A stretch of 64,000 nt of DNA from NCBI RefSeq assembly GCF_027943255.1, contig NC_072895.1, forward strand, positions 71,178,001 through 71,242,000, written 5' to 3'. Under the pieces are notes generated by a model. The model had not been told where the DNA came from and searched no databases. It worked only from the letters and a program-made list of their open reading frames with translations. Shown here piece after piece: positions 12,116 through 23,454 of the stretch. The DNA comes from Anastrepha obliqua (lineage: Eukaryota; Arthropoda; Insecta; Diptera; Tephritidae). Positions within the stretch are counted from its first letter, which is position 1; each line of letters starts with the position of its first letter. Both the position numbers and the translations under genes were made by a program.

Positions 12116-12425
12116 ATTCCATATTATCCATATTATCCGGCCGCCGTAGCCGAATGGGTTGGTGCGTGATTACCATTCGGAATTCACAGAGAGGTCGTTG
12201 GGTCGAATCTCGGTGAAAGCAAAATTAATAAAAACATTTTTCTAATAGCGGTCGCCCCTCGGCAGGCAATGGCAAACCTTCGAGTGTATTTCTGCCATGA
12301 AAAAGCTCCTCATAAAATATATGCCGTTTGGAGTCGGCTTTAAACTGTAGGTCCCTTCATTTGTGGAACAACATCAAGACGCACACCACAATTATTTATT
12401 TTTTTTTTATTCCATATTATCCATA
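12116..12425 (+). repeat. SINE insertion with perfect 17-bp target site duplication
   Basis: The duplicated target attccatattatccata is found at 12116-12132 and again at 12409-12425, directly flanking the SINE. This shows retroposition and a fairly recent insertion. Confidence 0.9.
12133..12408 (+). mobile_element. tRNA-derived SINE
   Basis: The head (from 12139) resembles a class II (Ser/Leu-like) tRNA. An A box-like block tagccgaatgggtt lies at 12147-12160 and a B box-like block gggtcgaatct at 12200-12210. The body carries blocks shared by all copies in the window: aatagcggtcgcccctcggc, ggcaatggcaaacc, gccatgaaaaagctcctcat and ccgtttggagtcggc. The copy ends in a T-rich tail after cgcacaccaca and lacks the aggaggaggagctcggccaa 3' block of longer copies. 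It would be transcribed by RNA polymerase III if active, and would rely on a LINE for mobility. Confidence 0.85.
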
Positions 12426-14604
12426 AAGACTAGAAATTATTTCGTTCGCCTACTCTAACTTTTCACCAAGGAACTGAAGTGGTAATGAAGAATGCTTCGA
12501 AGTTACTTAGTTTTGGTCGCTGTAACGCGCAAATGGCTTCAGAAGAACAAAACCAGAAAATAACGTATACTGGTGCGTCATATCGCTTTTATAAATTGCT
12601 CACCCGATGTAATATCTAAATCGTGAGGTATGGTTGACGAAAAGCCTCTAGAGTAGAATGGTCAGAACAAAAAAGCAAAAATCACTAAAAGTGGGATGTG
12701 TCCACTAATTACTTTCTAGTTGACACGATTGCAGTGACCGAAAACTTTTTTGAAACAAAACTGAATACTTGTTTCTATCAAATAGTATTGCTATGCTATG
12801 CATGTCCTAAACTATACCACCAGACAAGCTGCTTTCATATTTCATTTCCATTACTTATTCTACCTATATATCTTTGATGCACTAATTTCATATTTACTAC
12901 AAAATACCAATATTTTTTGTATTCGATTTTATGGCAGCAGTGTTATGATCATGAATTTTTTCGATTTCCTTCCTTCTCATTAAAGTAGTTCTAAAAATCT
13001 ACGCCAGATATCAAATGACTTTCTGTTACTAGAATTAAATTGTATTTAATGTATTGCTGCCGCTTACAATGAATTTTTTTACTCGCCTCTGTGGATATGT
13101 ATTTATTATTTATAAGTTACTCGAGCCATCTAGAGCTCCCTGCCATAAGCATTCATTTTTCTTATACCACATTACCATGTGTACGTAAATATGCGACTGA
13201 ATTCACTGCCAGATTTTCCATTATTTTCAAGCATAATAACAGTAAAATGTGACAACATGAATTATTTTCAATTCAAATGAAACCAGTTCCGTACAAGCTG
13301 GCAAGTCTGACATACAAATTCATAAGCCATTAGTTAGGAACATACAAAGTAAGCCAGTGCGAGTTGTAGACAGAGTGGTCATTTGGCACACCTTACACTT
13401 GTTCAGTTGTTATCTTTCAAAAGCAGATTTTTCTAATGGCAGCAACTGCCAGCACAGAACATTATTACTAAATATGGGTATACAAGGCACATACATACAT
13501 ATATACATAGGCGTGTGTGTGTGTGAGAATAAGTGCCGACAGTGACAATCAAAAGCCTACCTGCAGGTGTCATTTTTATACTTTTCTCATTTATTTTTTT
13601 CCTATTATCTTTTTTTTTTAGTTTTTGTTATAATTTGCACGACTTTGGCTTTTGTTTGATATACACACATACTCGTCAAAGAGACGCTTGACCACCCGCT
13701 GGCCTCCTGTCTGGTCTATCTGCCAGCTTACTGGCTGTGTGCTTTTCACTTGTTCATATTGCTTTCGTTCGTGTCCTTTGCTTTGTCGTTTAACCAACAA
13801 CACAGCTGTGCTGGCAATTGCCGACGATTGCTGCCTGTCTGCCTATCACACTAAATCGCTGACTGCTGGTAACTATCACAACAAATAATATCCGCTGACT
13901 TTCCAACTATCCGTGTCTCTAAAAACCAACGTTTTTCAGGCTTCAACAAGGGCTGCTATTCTTTGTATTTGCACATTGCCGCTTGTGCTATGCAAGTACC
14001 TACATATACCTATATATAAGAGTAGGTAGTAAGTGTAGGCATGTGTGTTTGTACCATATAGCAAATCCGTGGTGTTGAAATAATAAAGCGTCATATCAGA
14101 TGATAAAAGTGTATTATTTATTGTCGTAAATTCACTTTTTTCCACTTTTCTGTGATTTTCTTTCACTGCCGATGCCGCTGCTCTTTACTAGGGCACAGTA
14201 GGTTCTTCTATAAAGTGTCTCGTTTTGTTTCCCCACAGTTTTTGCCCGTCACACTTTTTCCTTCACTATTCGATTTTTCTCTTTTATGCAATTTTTCTGT
14301 TGCCTTTGCCCGCTGCTGCTTTTGTGTTGCCGGCTATGTCATGGCTATCAACAGCCGATCTTTTCATTGTTAACATTAACGAAACACTCTGTCATCGCTG
14401 TGGCTCGCCCTAACTACATACGCCTCACCTTCTTGGTAGCGAGAGAGCGTAGTGGGCATTGGGAGATTGAGTGTGTCTTTCTGTGCATAGAAATACTCCT
14501 ACTAGTATATACGTCCTTATGGAGAACACTTGTGGTTGTGTGGAAGGAACTACGAATAGTTGTAGAGTTGGGCCCCTTTTGCTGACGCCACGCAAATGCG
14601 CAGT
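12426..14604. other. Mostly unique sequence without recognised gene
   Basis: This stretch has few repeats. It contains a short CA/GT-rich run near 13500-13525 and several open frames in T-rich sequence; none is convincing. The frame from 14286 starts with a hydrophobic, signal-peptide-like segment (see findings) but lacks support. Confidence 0.4.
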
Positions 14605-15215
14605 GAAAATGCTAGTTCATCCCGGCAGTTATTCTAACTGGTTTCGAACTAGTTTAGTTCCAACATTCGCTGCAGCTGAAGTAGTTCACTTTCTATAAAT
14701 TTTTCAGTGCTAAAAACAGTGTTTTTTTTTTAACATTTCGATTTCCGACGATATGCCACCTACAAGCCTAACAAAAGCAACAAACTAGTTACTAGTTACT
14801 GAACCCGAAAGTATCTGTATCAACAGTATACCAACTGAAGGACTACTTTGTAAGTCTACAAAACAGTCTAGTCCGACGTATGACGAAAATGACCAGCTTG
14901 GGGCTAGTTAAAAAAATTTAGTAGCAATTTAGATCGTTACACTAGCTAATCAAATATTTTATAGTATACAAAAAAGTCTAGTCCGATTCATGCCAAAAAT
15001 CAACACTATACGACTAGTTATAAAAAAAAATTTAAAGGCTTCTCCATGACTATTAAGCCATCTAATGAAATAGTTCATAATATACTAAAAAAGGCTAGTA
15101 AAATTTCTGTTTGAAAAAATTGTCACATATTACTATTCAAAAGCATAATATTTACGCATACAGCTCTAATTGGTCATATTGTAACTAGTACAATGCTAGT
15201 ACCTCTCGAACTAGT
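14605..15215. repeat. CTAGT-rich imperfect tandem repeat (period about 110-117 bp)
   Basis: The motif gtctagtccg recurs at 14866 and 14976, and a related ggctagta at 15093. Each is preceded by a ctaca/tatac/tatact-like block and an A run, and is followed by further ctagt motifs. Counting both strands, CTAGT or ACTAG occurs about a dozen times in some 600 bases, far above the one or two expected. The units have diverged strongly. No coding capacity is seen. Confidence 0.6.
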
Positions 15216-16729
15216 ATAACTTTTTCCATCAACTAACAGTTCATACCTATAATAGAATATCTGCTGGCCTTTCACTGCAGGGGTACTGACATACGTACAT
15301 ACAAGGCAGTGAATAAAAATGACTGCGGCCACTTGTTTGCGGATGTGAAAGGTCCGTGAGCGCGCTTGAAAAGGACATTTGAGGTTGTGCGCCACCGCCA
15401 CTGATATGCGGTGGCAAAATGTGCTTCCAACTCTTGCGGGCTATGGTTCAATAATGAAGCACACATAAGTGTACATATGTGAGCGGTGGAGCAGAAAAGA
15501 GAAAAAAATATGTATCGCGAAGTAAAAACAAAACAAAAAACGTTTTATCACCACCGAAGGGGTCGCCATCGTGTCAATTTATGGCAAAAGTCAATGGCGT
15601 ACTTATTTTTCGCATAATTCTCTTTGTTTGCATGAGTGACTTGTGTCATGAGTTGACGACCACGTTGTGGCTATCACACTTCACACATACAAACAAACAG
15701 ATGAATAAGCACACCACCATGCACTCCTACAAAAATATTTATCACTATTACATGTACTTATATCCGTACGTATATATAAGTATGTGCGTGTATGTATTCA
15801 GGAATCGCAAAAATTTATGCGCGTACTCGGATTGTCAGAAGAAATCCTCTTTGTAGCTTTGTTTGTTCGTTTATATCGCATTTAATATAATAGGATTAAA
15901 TATTTTACTTCAGTATTGCTGGCTCTAATGATGTTTCCTTAGTTAGTACGACCGTTCCATTGTTCGCTTACTTCCATTTTCCTATTTTCGTTTTCCTTTT
16001 TTATGGAAAGAAGTCGCAACTGCTTGGTAGCTTTTACTACTACTAATTGAGAAAAATAATACAATAAAATGTATTAAAAATAATGGGAATAATTGCTTTA
16101 AATTGCAAAAAACTAAAAACTTACTTTTTTCCGGCTTAAGAAAAAAAACGAAAATGATGGTATTTAACTATTGGATATTTTATACGAATAATCATTAAGC
16201 AAAATTCATCAATAGCCACTTTTTTGTAAAACTGTTTTCCTAACTGGCAGAGTCCTCCTTAGAAGAATACCTGGGGTTTGAGGTGAATTTTAAATTTTCT
16301 TAGCCCTTCTGTGGGATCTTTGGTGCAGCTGTACCAGGAATTTTGAAAACGATTTTTTGATATTATACATCTACAGAATTCAAACTTTGTGATTGCCGCT
16401 TGTATGCAATTAAGAATGAAGTGATGAAACTCGTTTTGTGCATATTTGTATCGTACATCGGGAAAAGAGGCAAGCGTATATCTATGTCTTCATTGCCGTC
16501 CTTGGCACATTTGCACCACAATGATATTTGTATGCAAAATGCATGAAGAGTTGTTTATGCATCATTTTTCTTCCTTTGTTTGCATTGCTTGTTTTGTAAT
16601 TTGATGAAGATTTTTTGTATTTTACTCACAACAAAATGAATTGCCAGCAGAGGCTGAAGGTAAACTGAACTGAAATGGTTGAACCTTTACGAAGGTTCTA
16701 ATGAATGAGTGAGTGGCAACAGTACAGGC
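15216..16729. other. Unassigned sequence
   Basis: No gene or element was recognised. The open frame 15479-15856 is rich in low-complexity sequence and is probably spurious. Confidence 0.35.
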
Positions 16730-17900
16730 AGATCCATATGAAGGTTCTGATTTCGTACCACGAGGAAGAAAGTTCAGATGCGGAAGCGGAAATTCGTAAT
16801 CAAATCATACAACCTGAAAATGAAACGTTTGATAGCGCTGATTTTTTTCACAGCAAAAAATAGCACGCAATGTGCAAGAAGCCTCCAGCATCAACCAAAA
16901 TGGGGGCACATAACATCATTCCTCCGCAACGAGGCACATCGAAACATCTAGAGTACTCTTCTCACATAGAAATCTTCACAAAAATAATTACTCACGAAGT
17001 GGTAGACATCACTGTCAAAGTGACAAATAGAAAACCTGCAGAGGTTTTCAGAAACATGAATGAAACGAAACCTCTCGAGCTGTGGCAGGTGTTTATTTAC
17101 TTTATTTATAATTCCCGCGTACGCCCTTTTTGGGTGTTTGGCCGAGCTCCTCCTCCTGTTTGTGGTGTCCGTCTTGATGTTGTTTCACAAATGGAGGAAC
17201 CCACAGTTTCAGGCCGACTCCGAACGGCAGATATTTTTTGTTTTATGAAGAGCTTCTTTTCATGGCAGAAATACACTCGGAGGTTTTGCCATTGCCTGCC
17301 GAGGGGCGACCGCTATTAGAAAAATGTTTTTCTTAATTTTTGATCTTACACCGAGATTTGAATCGACGTTCTCTCTCTGAATTCCGAATGGTAGTCACGC
17401 ACCAGCCCATTCGGCCACGGCGGCCGCCGATGAAAAACAAATTGGTCTCCGATATTTTGAGCTACCATTACATCTCAAAAATGTCATGCTATAAATCGTT
17501 TTATTTGATTCGACAACAGTGCTACACGCGCTCGGAGAGAATGAACGGCAAAGCTGCTGCGATATGTTCAATATGCTCAATTTTACTTTTAAACGACTTT
17601 ATGAAGGCAATGACGTTGTGACTGTAGATGAACAATTGTATCCGTTCAGAGGTCTCACTGGTTTCACACAGTATATTTGGTAAAGTCTGAAATTAAAGTA
17701 TTTTGGGTCTGCGACGTGATTACTAAATTTCCATTGCAAGGAGAACTTGGCACCTGTAAACCTTTGGGTGCTTAGCAACAGAGAAATATTGGAGATAATG
17801 TTGTGAAACGTTTAGTTCACAGGTATTACAATATGGATCGAACTGTTGTGTGATATAATTTTTTAGCATCAGTTCCACTCGTTTCGTGTATGGAGTCTGG
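16730..17900 (+). pseudogene. piggyBac-type transposase pseudogene, split by a SINE
   Basis: The N-terminal acidic part reads EEESSDAEAEIRNQI (about 16762-16806). It is followed after a stop by the conserved first block: KKPPASTKMGAHNIIPPQRG, then EIFTKIITHEVVDITVKVTN. The frame is then interrupted by a SINE at 17111-17428. Beyond it come FDNSATRARRE (from about 17509), VTVDEQLYPFRGLTGFTQYI (about 17619-17680, holding the first catalytic aspartate of piggyBac enzymes), KVFWVCD, FPLQGEL, and NIGDNVVKRLVHRYY. Stops and frameshifts are present throughout. TTAA-flanked ends were not identified. Confidence 0.85.
17111..17428 (-). mobile_element. tRNA-derived SINE inserted in the piggyBac relic
   Basis: The minus strand reads from a tRNA-like head at 17428 (ggcggccgccgtggccgaat) through the shared body blocks to the aggaggaggagctcggccaa block and a 3' end at about 17111. 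This is the most complete copy in the window and can serve as the reference for the family. It lies between two conserved piggyBac blocks. Confidence 0.85.
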
Positions 17901-18587
17901 TGTTTCTATTGGAATTTTATGTTGAAATCCTTACTGTTCAGGGCTGGTTTAGGGTCTAATGCCAGCAGATCCAATCGCTGGTCAGACGGTAGCAGCTCTT
18001 TACTATTCCATGCAACCAAGCTCACAACATTATTTCAATTTGCATCAATTTCGGGGTTGTTACTGTTAGCGAAATTAGTGCTTACTTACATTTTTTCATA
18101 AACTATTTTTTCCCCCAGAAATTCTCGGTTGAAAATTCAATACATTAAAGCTTTAACTTGTAATCACGGTGGCATACGCCTTGGTGAATTTTTATAAAAA
18201 AAAAATTAATTGCCGCTCTTTAATGTATACTGAATTAACTGAAAACATATAATATCACACTGATTTGGTCCACCTCAATTTTTCTATTAACACTTTAGTG
18301 CGTTTAATAATTAACATCGGATTTTTCACTACAAAAACAAGAAAATAATTTGGTTTATTTTTATGTTTTTTTTTAACAATTTTCTGTGGTTCAACGCACA
18401 ATATTTTCTGCTCGTTATTGCAATAGAAAATATTTAACAACATCCAATAATTAAAAAAATGTCACTTATATTCCAAAGCTACTAACTTTTCATTCAATAC
18501 TGCGATTCGATTGTTTTTTTTTTTATTTGAACTAATACATTCATTCTTCAACAATTTCTTGCTGAGTTTTTTAGCCTATCCAACATA
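17901..18587. other. Unassigned, AT-rich
   Basis: This may include the 3' part of the piggyBac relic, but no further conserved block is recognised. A T run lies at about 18514-18524. Confidence 0.35.
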
Positions 18588-18601
18588 TTGCGCCCACTCT
18601 T

Positions 18602-21600
18602 TGGTTGGTTGGTTAGAGTGGTGATTCATCCTGAATCCAACTAGCGCTTCCGCACCATTTTGTTGCCACATCCTCGTTACCAACTTGTTATTTACGGCAT
18701 GACTATACCCAGTCTGTGCGGTTCAGGAACCTTATTAGGTTGTTGACATCTAAGCCAGACAGTTGTTCGAGCTCCTCGAACAGCGGTTTGCCCAGGGTTA
18801 ACATTCTGTCCTTCCATAGGGCAGGGCATTCACAGAGGAAATGGAAGATTGTTTCCTTTTTCTCCGGTTGTTTGCAACTGTGACAGTATGTGTTGTGAGG
18901 GATGCCCATTTTGGCTGCCTGTTCTCCGACAGACCAAAAGCCAGTTATGACTGCCGTTAGTCTCCAGGCATCCCGTCGTTTCATGTTTAACAATATTGAT
19001 GATTGTTTAAGGTTGTAGGTGGGCCATAACGTTCTGCTGATTTTGCATTTCGTCTGGCCCCTCCATCTACACTCCGCCATTTGGAGGTATTTTAGGGAAA
19101 TTGTACTCTTGACTGCACCTAATGGTGTGAATACCGGTTCTGCAAGAGCGTTATTCATGGGAGATCCCCCTCTTGCCAGTTCATCTGCTTTTTCGTTACC
19201 TTCAATATTCCGATGTCCTGGGACCCAGATTAAGGTAACATTATGTTTTTCGCTCAAGGTGGAAAGGCTATTCCTACTTTGTTCCACCACCATTGAGGTT
19301 GTAGTCGCTGAATCCAGTGCCTGGATTGCAGCTTGGCTATCCGAGAGAATAGCGATATTGCTCTTAAAAGAGAAGTCTGTGATTAGTAGCCTACAAGCTT
19401 CCCCAATTGCCAGTACTTCCGCCTGGAAGACACTGCAGGTATTGGGGAGGCGCACAGATTTTTCAATTTTAAGTCTATGAGAATATATACCAGCTCCAAC
19501 ACCACAATCCATTTTAGAACCATCTGTATAGACTGTAGTGTCGAAGTTGTTTAATGAGAATCCCTTATTCCACTCTTCCTTAGATGGAAAGAGAGTGGCA
19601 AAATTCCTATTGAATGTTACCGTCGGGACGATGTAGTCAGTCCTCACCGAGGTTAACTGAGTTTGCCGCAATAGTAGACTGGCATGACCATAAGTGTTTT
19701 CTTTCCAGCGGCCCGCTTCGTTTAACCTAAATGCACTCATGGTTGCCGTCTTCTTAATATGTAGGTCTATTGGAATAACGTGTGTCAGTGCGTTCAGAGC
19801 CTCCCTAGGACATGATCTGATTGCGCCGACCGTTATTGCACAGGCTGATCTTTGTATTCTGCCGAGTAATTTGATGTTGTAATCTCTCCCTAGAGCTTTC
19901 CACCAAACTACCGAACCATACGATAAAATTGGTCGTATAACCGCCTTGTACAACCATAATGTATGCTTAGGTTGAAGACCCCATCTTCTTCCAAGCATAC
20001 GTTTACAGGCATATAGAGCAATTTCAGCTTTCCTTACCCGTTCTTCGACGTTTAATTTCCAGCTAAGTTTGGAGTCCAAAATTACCCCTAAGTACTTTGC
20101 ACTGGGTGAAAGTGAGAGGGTTTGTCCATTAATATTTGGTAGGGTAAAGCTTGGTACCTTGTATCTGGTGGTAAAGAGCATGAGTTCTGTTTTACGCGGG
20201 TTTAAACTTAAGCCACAGCCTGTTGCCCAAGAATTAAGCTCGCCTAACGCCCTTTGAATGATCCCACTGATCGTATTAGGACACAGTCCTGACGCCATTA
20301 GCACCACATCATCAGCGTACGCCACCGCTTTTACCCCTCCTCTATTAAGTTTTATTAGGATTTTGCTAATCACACATAACCAAAGAAGTGGAGATAGTAC
20401 TCCCCCCTGTGGAGTACCCCTGTGGACTCTCTTAGTTATGTTGATGTTACCCATATTAGCTCTAATGATCCTGGTTTCTAGCATAGAGATGATCCAATTG
20501 GTGATACAATTTTCCACCTCTAAGTCTATTAACGCCCGTTGGATAGCATTCGTGCTAACGTTATTAAATGCGCCCTCTATGTCAAGAAAAGCTGCCATCG
20601 TATACTGTTTGTTTACTAGAGACCCCTCTATTGTTCGGATTACCTCGTGAAGCGCTGTCTCCATCGATTTGCCTTTGAGGTAAGCATGTTGTGCAGTTGA
20701 TATACTAAAGCTCTCCAGCGAACTTCTAATGTGCATATCTAAAAGCCGTTCCAAAGTTTTAACAAGGAAGGACGACAAACTGATCGGCCTAAAGTCCTTC
20801 GCTGATTCATGTCCTCTTCTGCCTGCCTTTGGTATGAAGACGACCCTAACAAGTTTCCAGCTGTTTGGAATATAACCTAGATTTAGACACGCTTTGAAAA
20901 TTTCCATTAGCCATGGTAGAATACTATCAAGAGTTTCCTGTAACATCTTAGGAAAGATCCCATCAGGGCCTGGAGATTTGAAAGGTGAGAATGATTTGAT
21001 TGCCCATGCAACCTTCTCTTTCGTAACTATTACATCGACAAGATGCTGTGGGTCATATCGGCTCCGCCGGATTCTCCCAGCATCACTGTCATGGGTGCTA
21101 CATCCCGGAAAATGTGTATCTAAAAGAAGTTCTAGAGACTCTTCCGCCGTAGAAGTCCAAGTGCCATCCGGCCTCTTGACCCAAGAAGCCATTGAATGAT
21201 CCTTGGACAGAATACGGCTAAGTCTCGCAGAATCTCTGGTAGATTCGATAGAAGAACAGAAATCTCTCCAGCTCTCTTTCTTGGCGGCCCTGATTGCCTT
21301 CTTGTATTGTCTCCGACTTTCTCTATACAACTGCCAATTACCTGTTGAGTAGCTGAGATTGAAATTTGATCTGGCTTCTTCCCTTAATTTTGAGAGCTCA
21401 TTGCTCCACCAAGGAGGATAGGATTTTTTGCTATATTTAATTGGACATGACGTTTTGTAGGCCCTACTGAATGTCTTTTCCAATGTTGTGACCCTACTCT
21501 CAATGTTTTCTGCGAGAGTGATTTGATGGATCGGAATCCTTCCTATCCTATTCCCTACTACATTTTTGAACCGTTTCCAATTTGTTCTAAGTGGGTTTCG

Positions 21601-22150
21601 ATATGGTAAGGGTGGATCTACCTCAAGATCCAGGTGGTAGAGGATCCAGCTGTGGTCCGAAAAGGACTTTTTGCTTGAGACTCTCCAATTTTCTACCCTC
21701 ACTGAAGTATTTTCAGACAGTAATGTCACATCTATTACTTCCGACCATCCTCTAAAGCTTTCCGTGCTTGGAAAGGTGAAAGTCGGGGTATTACCTCTGT
21801 TACATACTGTTAGGTTAGTATTGATGATAAATTCATATAGGGACTCACCTCGATCATTCGTTTCGGTACTCCCCCATAGGGAATGCCTCGCATTGGCGTC
21901 ACATCCTAGTAGCAGGATACTGTTTTTGCAGTCAAGCACCAGCCTACGAGCCTCGTCAGGTGGTGCTGGTTGGTCGTGTGCCATGTAGATGGAGGCAATT
22001 TTGATCCTGACGCCGTCAGTAGCCTCCATTTCGATGACCGTCACATCCGATGAGCTGTAGGATGGGATTAAAAATACATTTAGATGTTTTTTTGCTACAA
22101 TACATGCCCTGGGGTTACCCTGGGTCCGCTTATAGTACAAGTTGTAGTTT
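18602..22150 (-). mobile_element. 5'-truncated LINE (R1/LOA/I group) with target site duplication
   Basis: The element is 3549 bp and reads on the minus strand from 22150 to 18602. Its 5' junction cuts into the endonuclease coding region, a classic 5' truncation. Its 3' end carries a short tandem tail, aaccaaccaacca, directly before the target duplication. The 3' untranslated part is about 100 bp (18602-18702). Confidence 0.9.
18703..22150 (-). CDS. LINE ORF2 polyprotein: endonuclease, reverse transcriptase, RNase H, zinc finger
   Basis: An uninterrupted frame of about 1148 codons runs from the truncation point to a stop at 18703. Counting residues from the TTG codon at 22140, the endonuclease covers about 1-170 with GCDANARHSLWGS at 79-91 and the catalytic SDH at 161-163. 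The N-terminal third of that domain is missing. Reverse transcriptase spans about 385-690, with FKSPGPDGI, the palm aspartate in AFLDIEGAFNN (about 517-527), GTPQGGVLSPLLW and the YADD box at 608-611. RNase H follows with D873, E908, D934 and D986 all present. A C-terminal zinc finger has C1086, C1089, H1100 and C1105. RNase H argues for the LOA or I groups; the clade is not resolved. All visible catalytic residues are kept, so the copy is young, but it lacks a start and promoter. Confidence 0.92.
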
Positions 22151-22164
22151 TTGCGCCCACTCTT

Positions 22165-23454
22165 AATCCCATTTGTTTGTAATTAAAAACCAATCATCAA
22201 TCAATATTACTCATACGCCCCATCGCACACGAAATTAAATTGAATGGGTGCAGCACCCCGAAAGCATTTATTTCCCCCTCTCTGTTCCATGTCTTATATA
22301 GTAGATATCAATTTTTCCATTTCTTGAAATTTGCAATAACTTTCTGAAATGAATTTGATATTGTTTTGACGAGGCGCAGAGGGACCACTGCCAAGCGGCG
22401 CACATTTACTCGTATTTTACTGCCTTGCTTACATGACAAATCACCAATATTAGTGAATACGTCAAAAAGCAGTAGATGTGTGTCTTTTGGCATTCTTTTT
22501 CTTGTTCCTCCTCCACTTCCTATCTTTCTGTATATTCATCTTATTACAAATATTGCGTTTGATGCCAGCGTAATCGTCTTCATCGATTACATTCTTCGTT
22601 GTCCTTTTCAAACATTATTTCAAAAATGTCATTACCAATTTATTGCGCTAGTGAGTTTACTTTAGTCCACCCACTTTATACAACATACCAAGTTGTCTTC
22701 TAATGGATTTAATTTTTTGTGAGGTTTTATCTTGGGTAATAAATTAATTTATATAAGCTTGAATGTTGCATTGAGTGGTTGGAGGCCTATGAGTATTGAT
22801 TAACGAAGCTTATCAAATTATAATTCCTTCCAGTTCAGTAACTTCTTTATGTAGGAAGAAATATTGATTGTTGTATTTTTTTGTATATTTAGATGCTTTT
22901 ACTTCTTTATGTTTAGGTAACATACATCGAATTAAGAAAAGTCTCTGATGTTATTCACAAAGGACGCTGGATGGCTGAAAGGCCCTCGTTTGGCCAAATG
23001 TGCTATCAAATGCATAGCCAAAATGCCCTGTTCGAAATAAAGACCATACCTTAGCTTAATCTAATCAACCCATTAAAAATTTTAGTTTTAGCACGCAATC
23101 GATTTTAGTAAGCCAAAGTCATTCAGTGGGATAAAAAACCTATTCACTAAGCATTATTTTTTTTTACTCTCAATAGACTTTCTTGTTTTTATTACGGAAA
23201 AATGATGAGTGATGAGATCACGCAGCGAAAGTGGAGGAACCTGTTGTTTGAGTGACACAGTCCAGACCCAATTAGCACAAAATATGCCATTTTGATACAC
23301 CACTTGTACAATCCCTACTATGTATTAGTCAAGCCGTATTGGACTACGAATCTGCCTATGTCATATATTTTCTATTAGAGTAATCGTCGTCACTTGAAAC
23401 ACATTTTTTTTATTTGTTTTTTTTTTTTATGTAGGTTTTCAGTCGGAAATTTTT
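22165..23454. other. Unassigned sequence
   Basis: No coding signal was recognised. Long T runs occur near 23157-23166 and 23405-23430. Confidence 0.35.

Larger units (their letters stand above)
18588..22164 (-). repeat. 14-bp target site duplication flanking a LINE
   Basis: The sequence ttgcgcccactctt occurs at 18588-18601 and again at 22151-22164, exactly bracketing the LINE. The bases just outside the 14-bp match differ on both sides. Confidence 0.85.

Noticed and set aside
12139..12215. Possible tRNA gene
   Set aside because: It has A and B box-like blocks, but it is the head of a repeated SINE with target duplications. It lacks a complete, foldable cloverleaf, so it is not called as a tRNA.
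14685..14712. TATA box plus initiator as a dpr promoter
   Set aside because: ctataaat and ttcagtgc lie only about 12 bases apart, too close for a normal TATA-initiator pair, and no linked first exon is evident.
18514..18524. T run taken as the poly(A) tail of the LINE on the minus strand
   Set aside because: The 14-bp target duplication places the 3' border at 18602, after an AACC-type tail. The T run lies outside the element.
19019..21988. Several + strand open frames of 60-150 codons
   Set aside because: All are antisense shadows of the LINE polyprotein.
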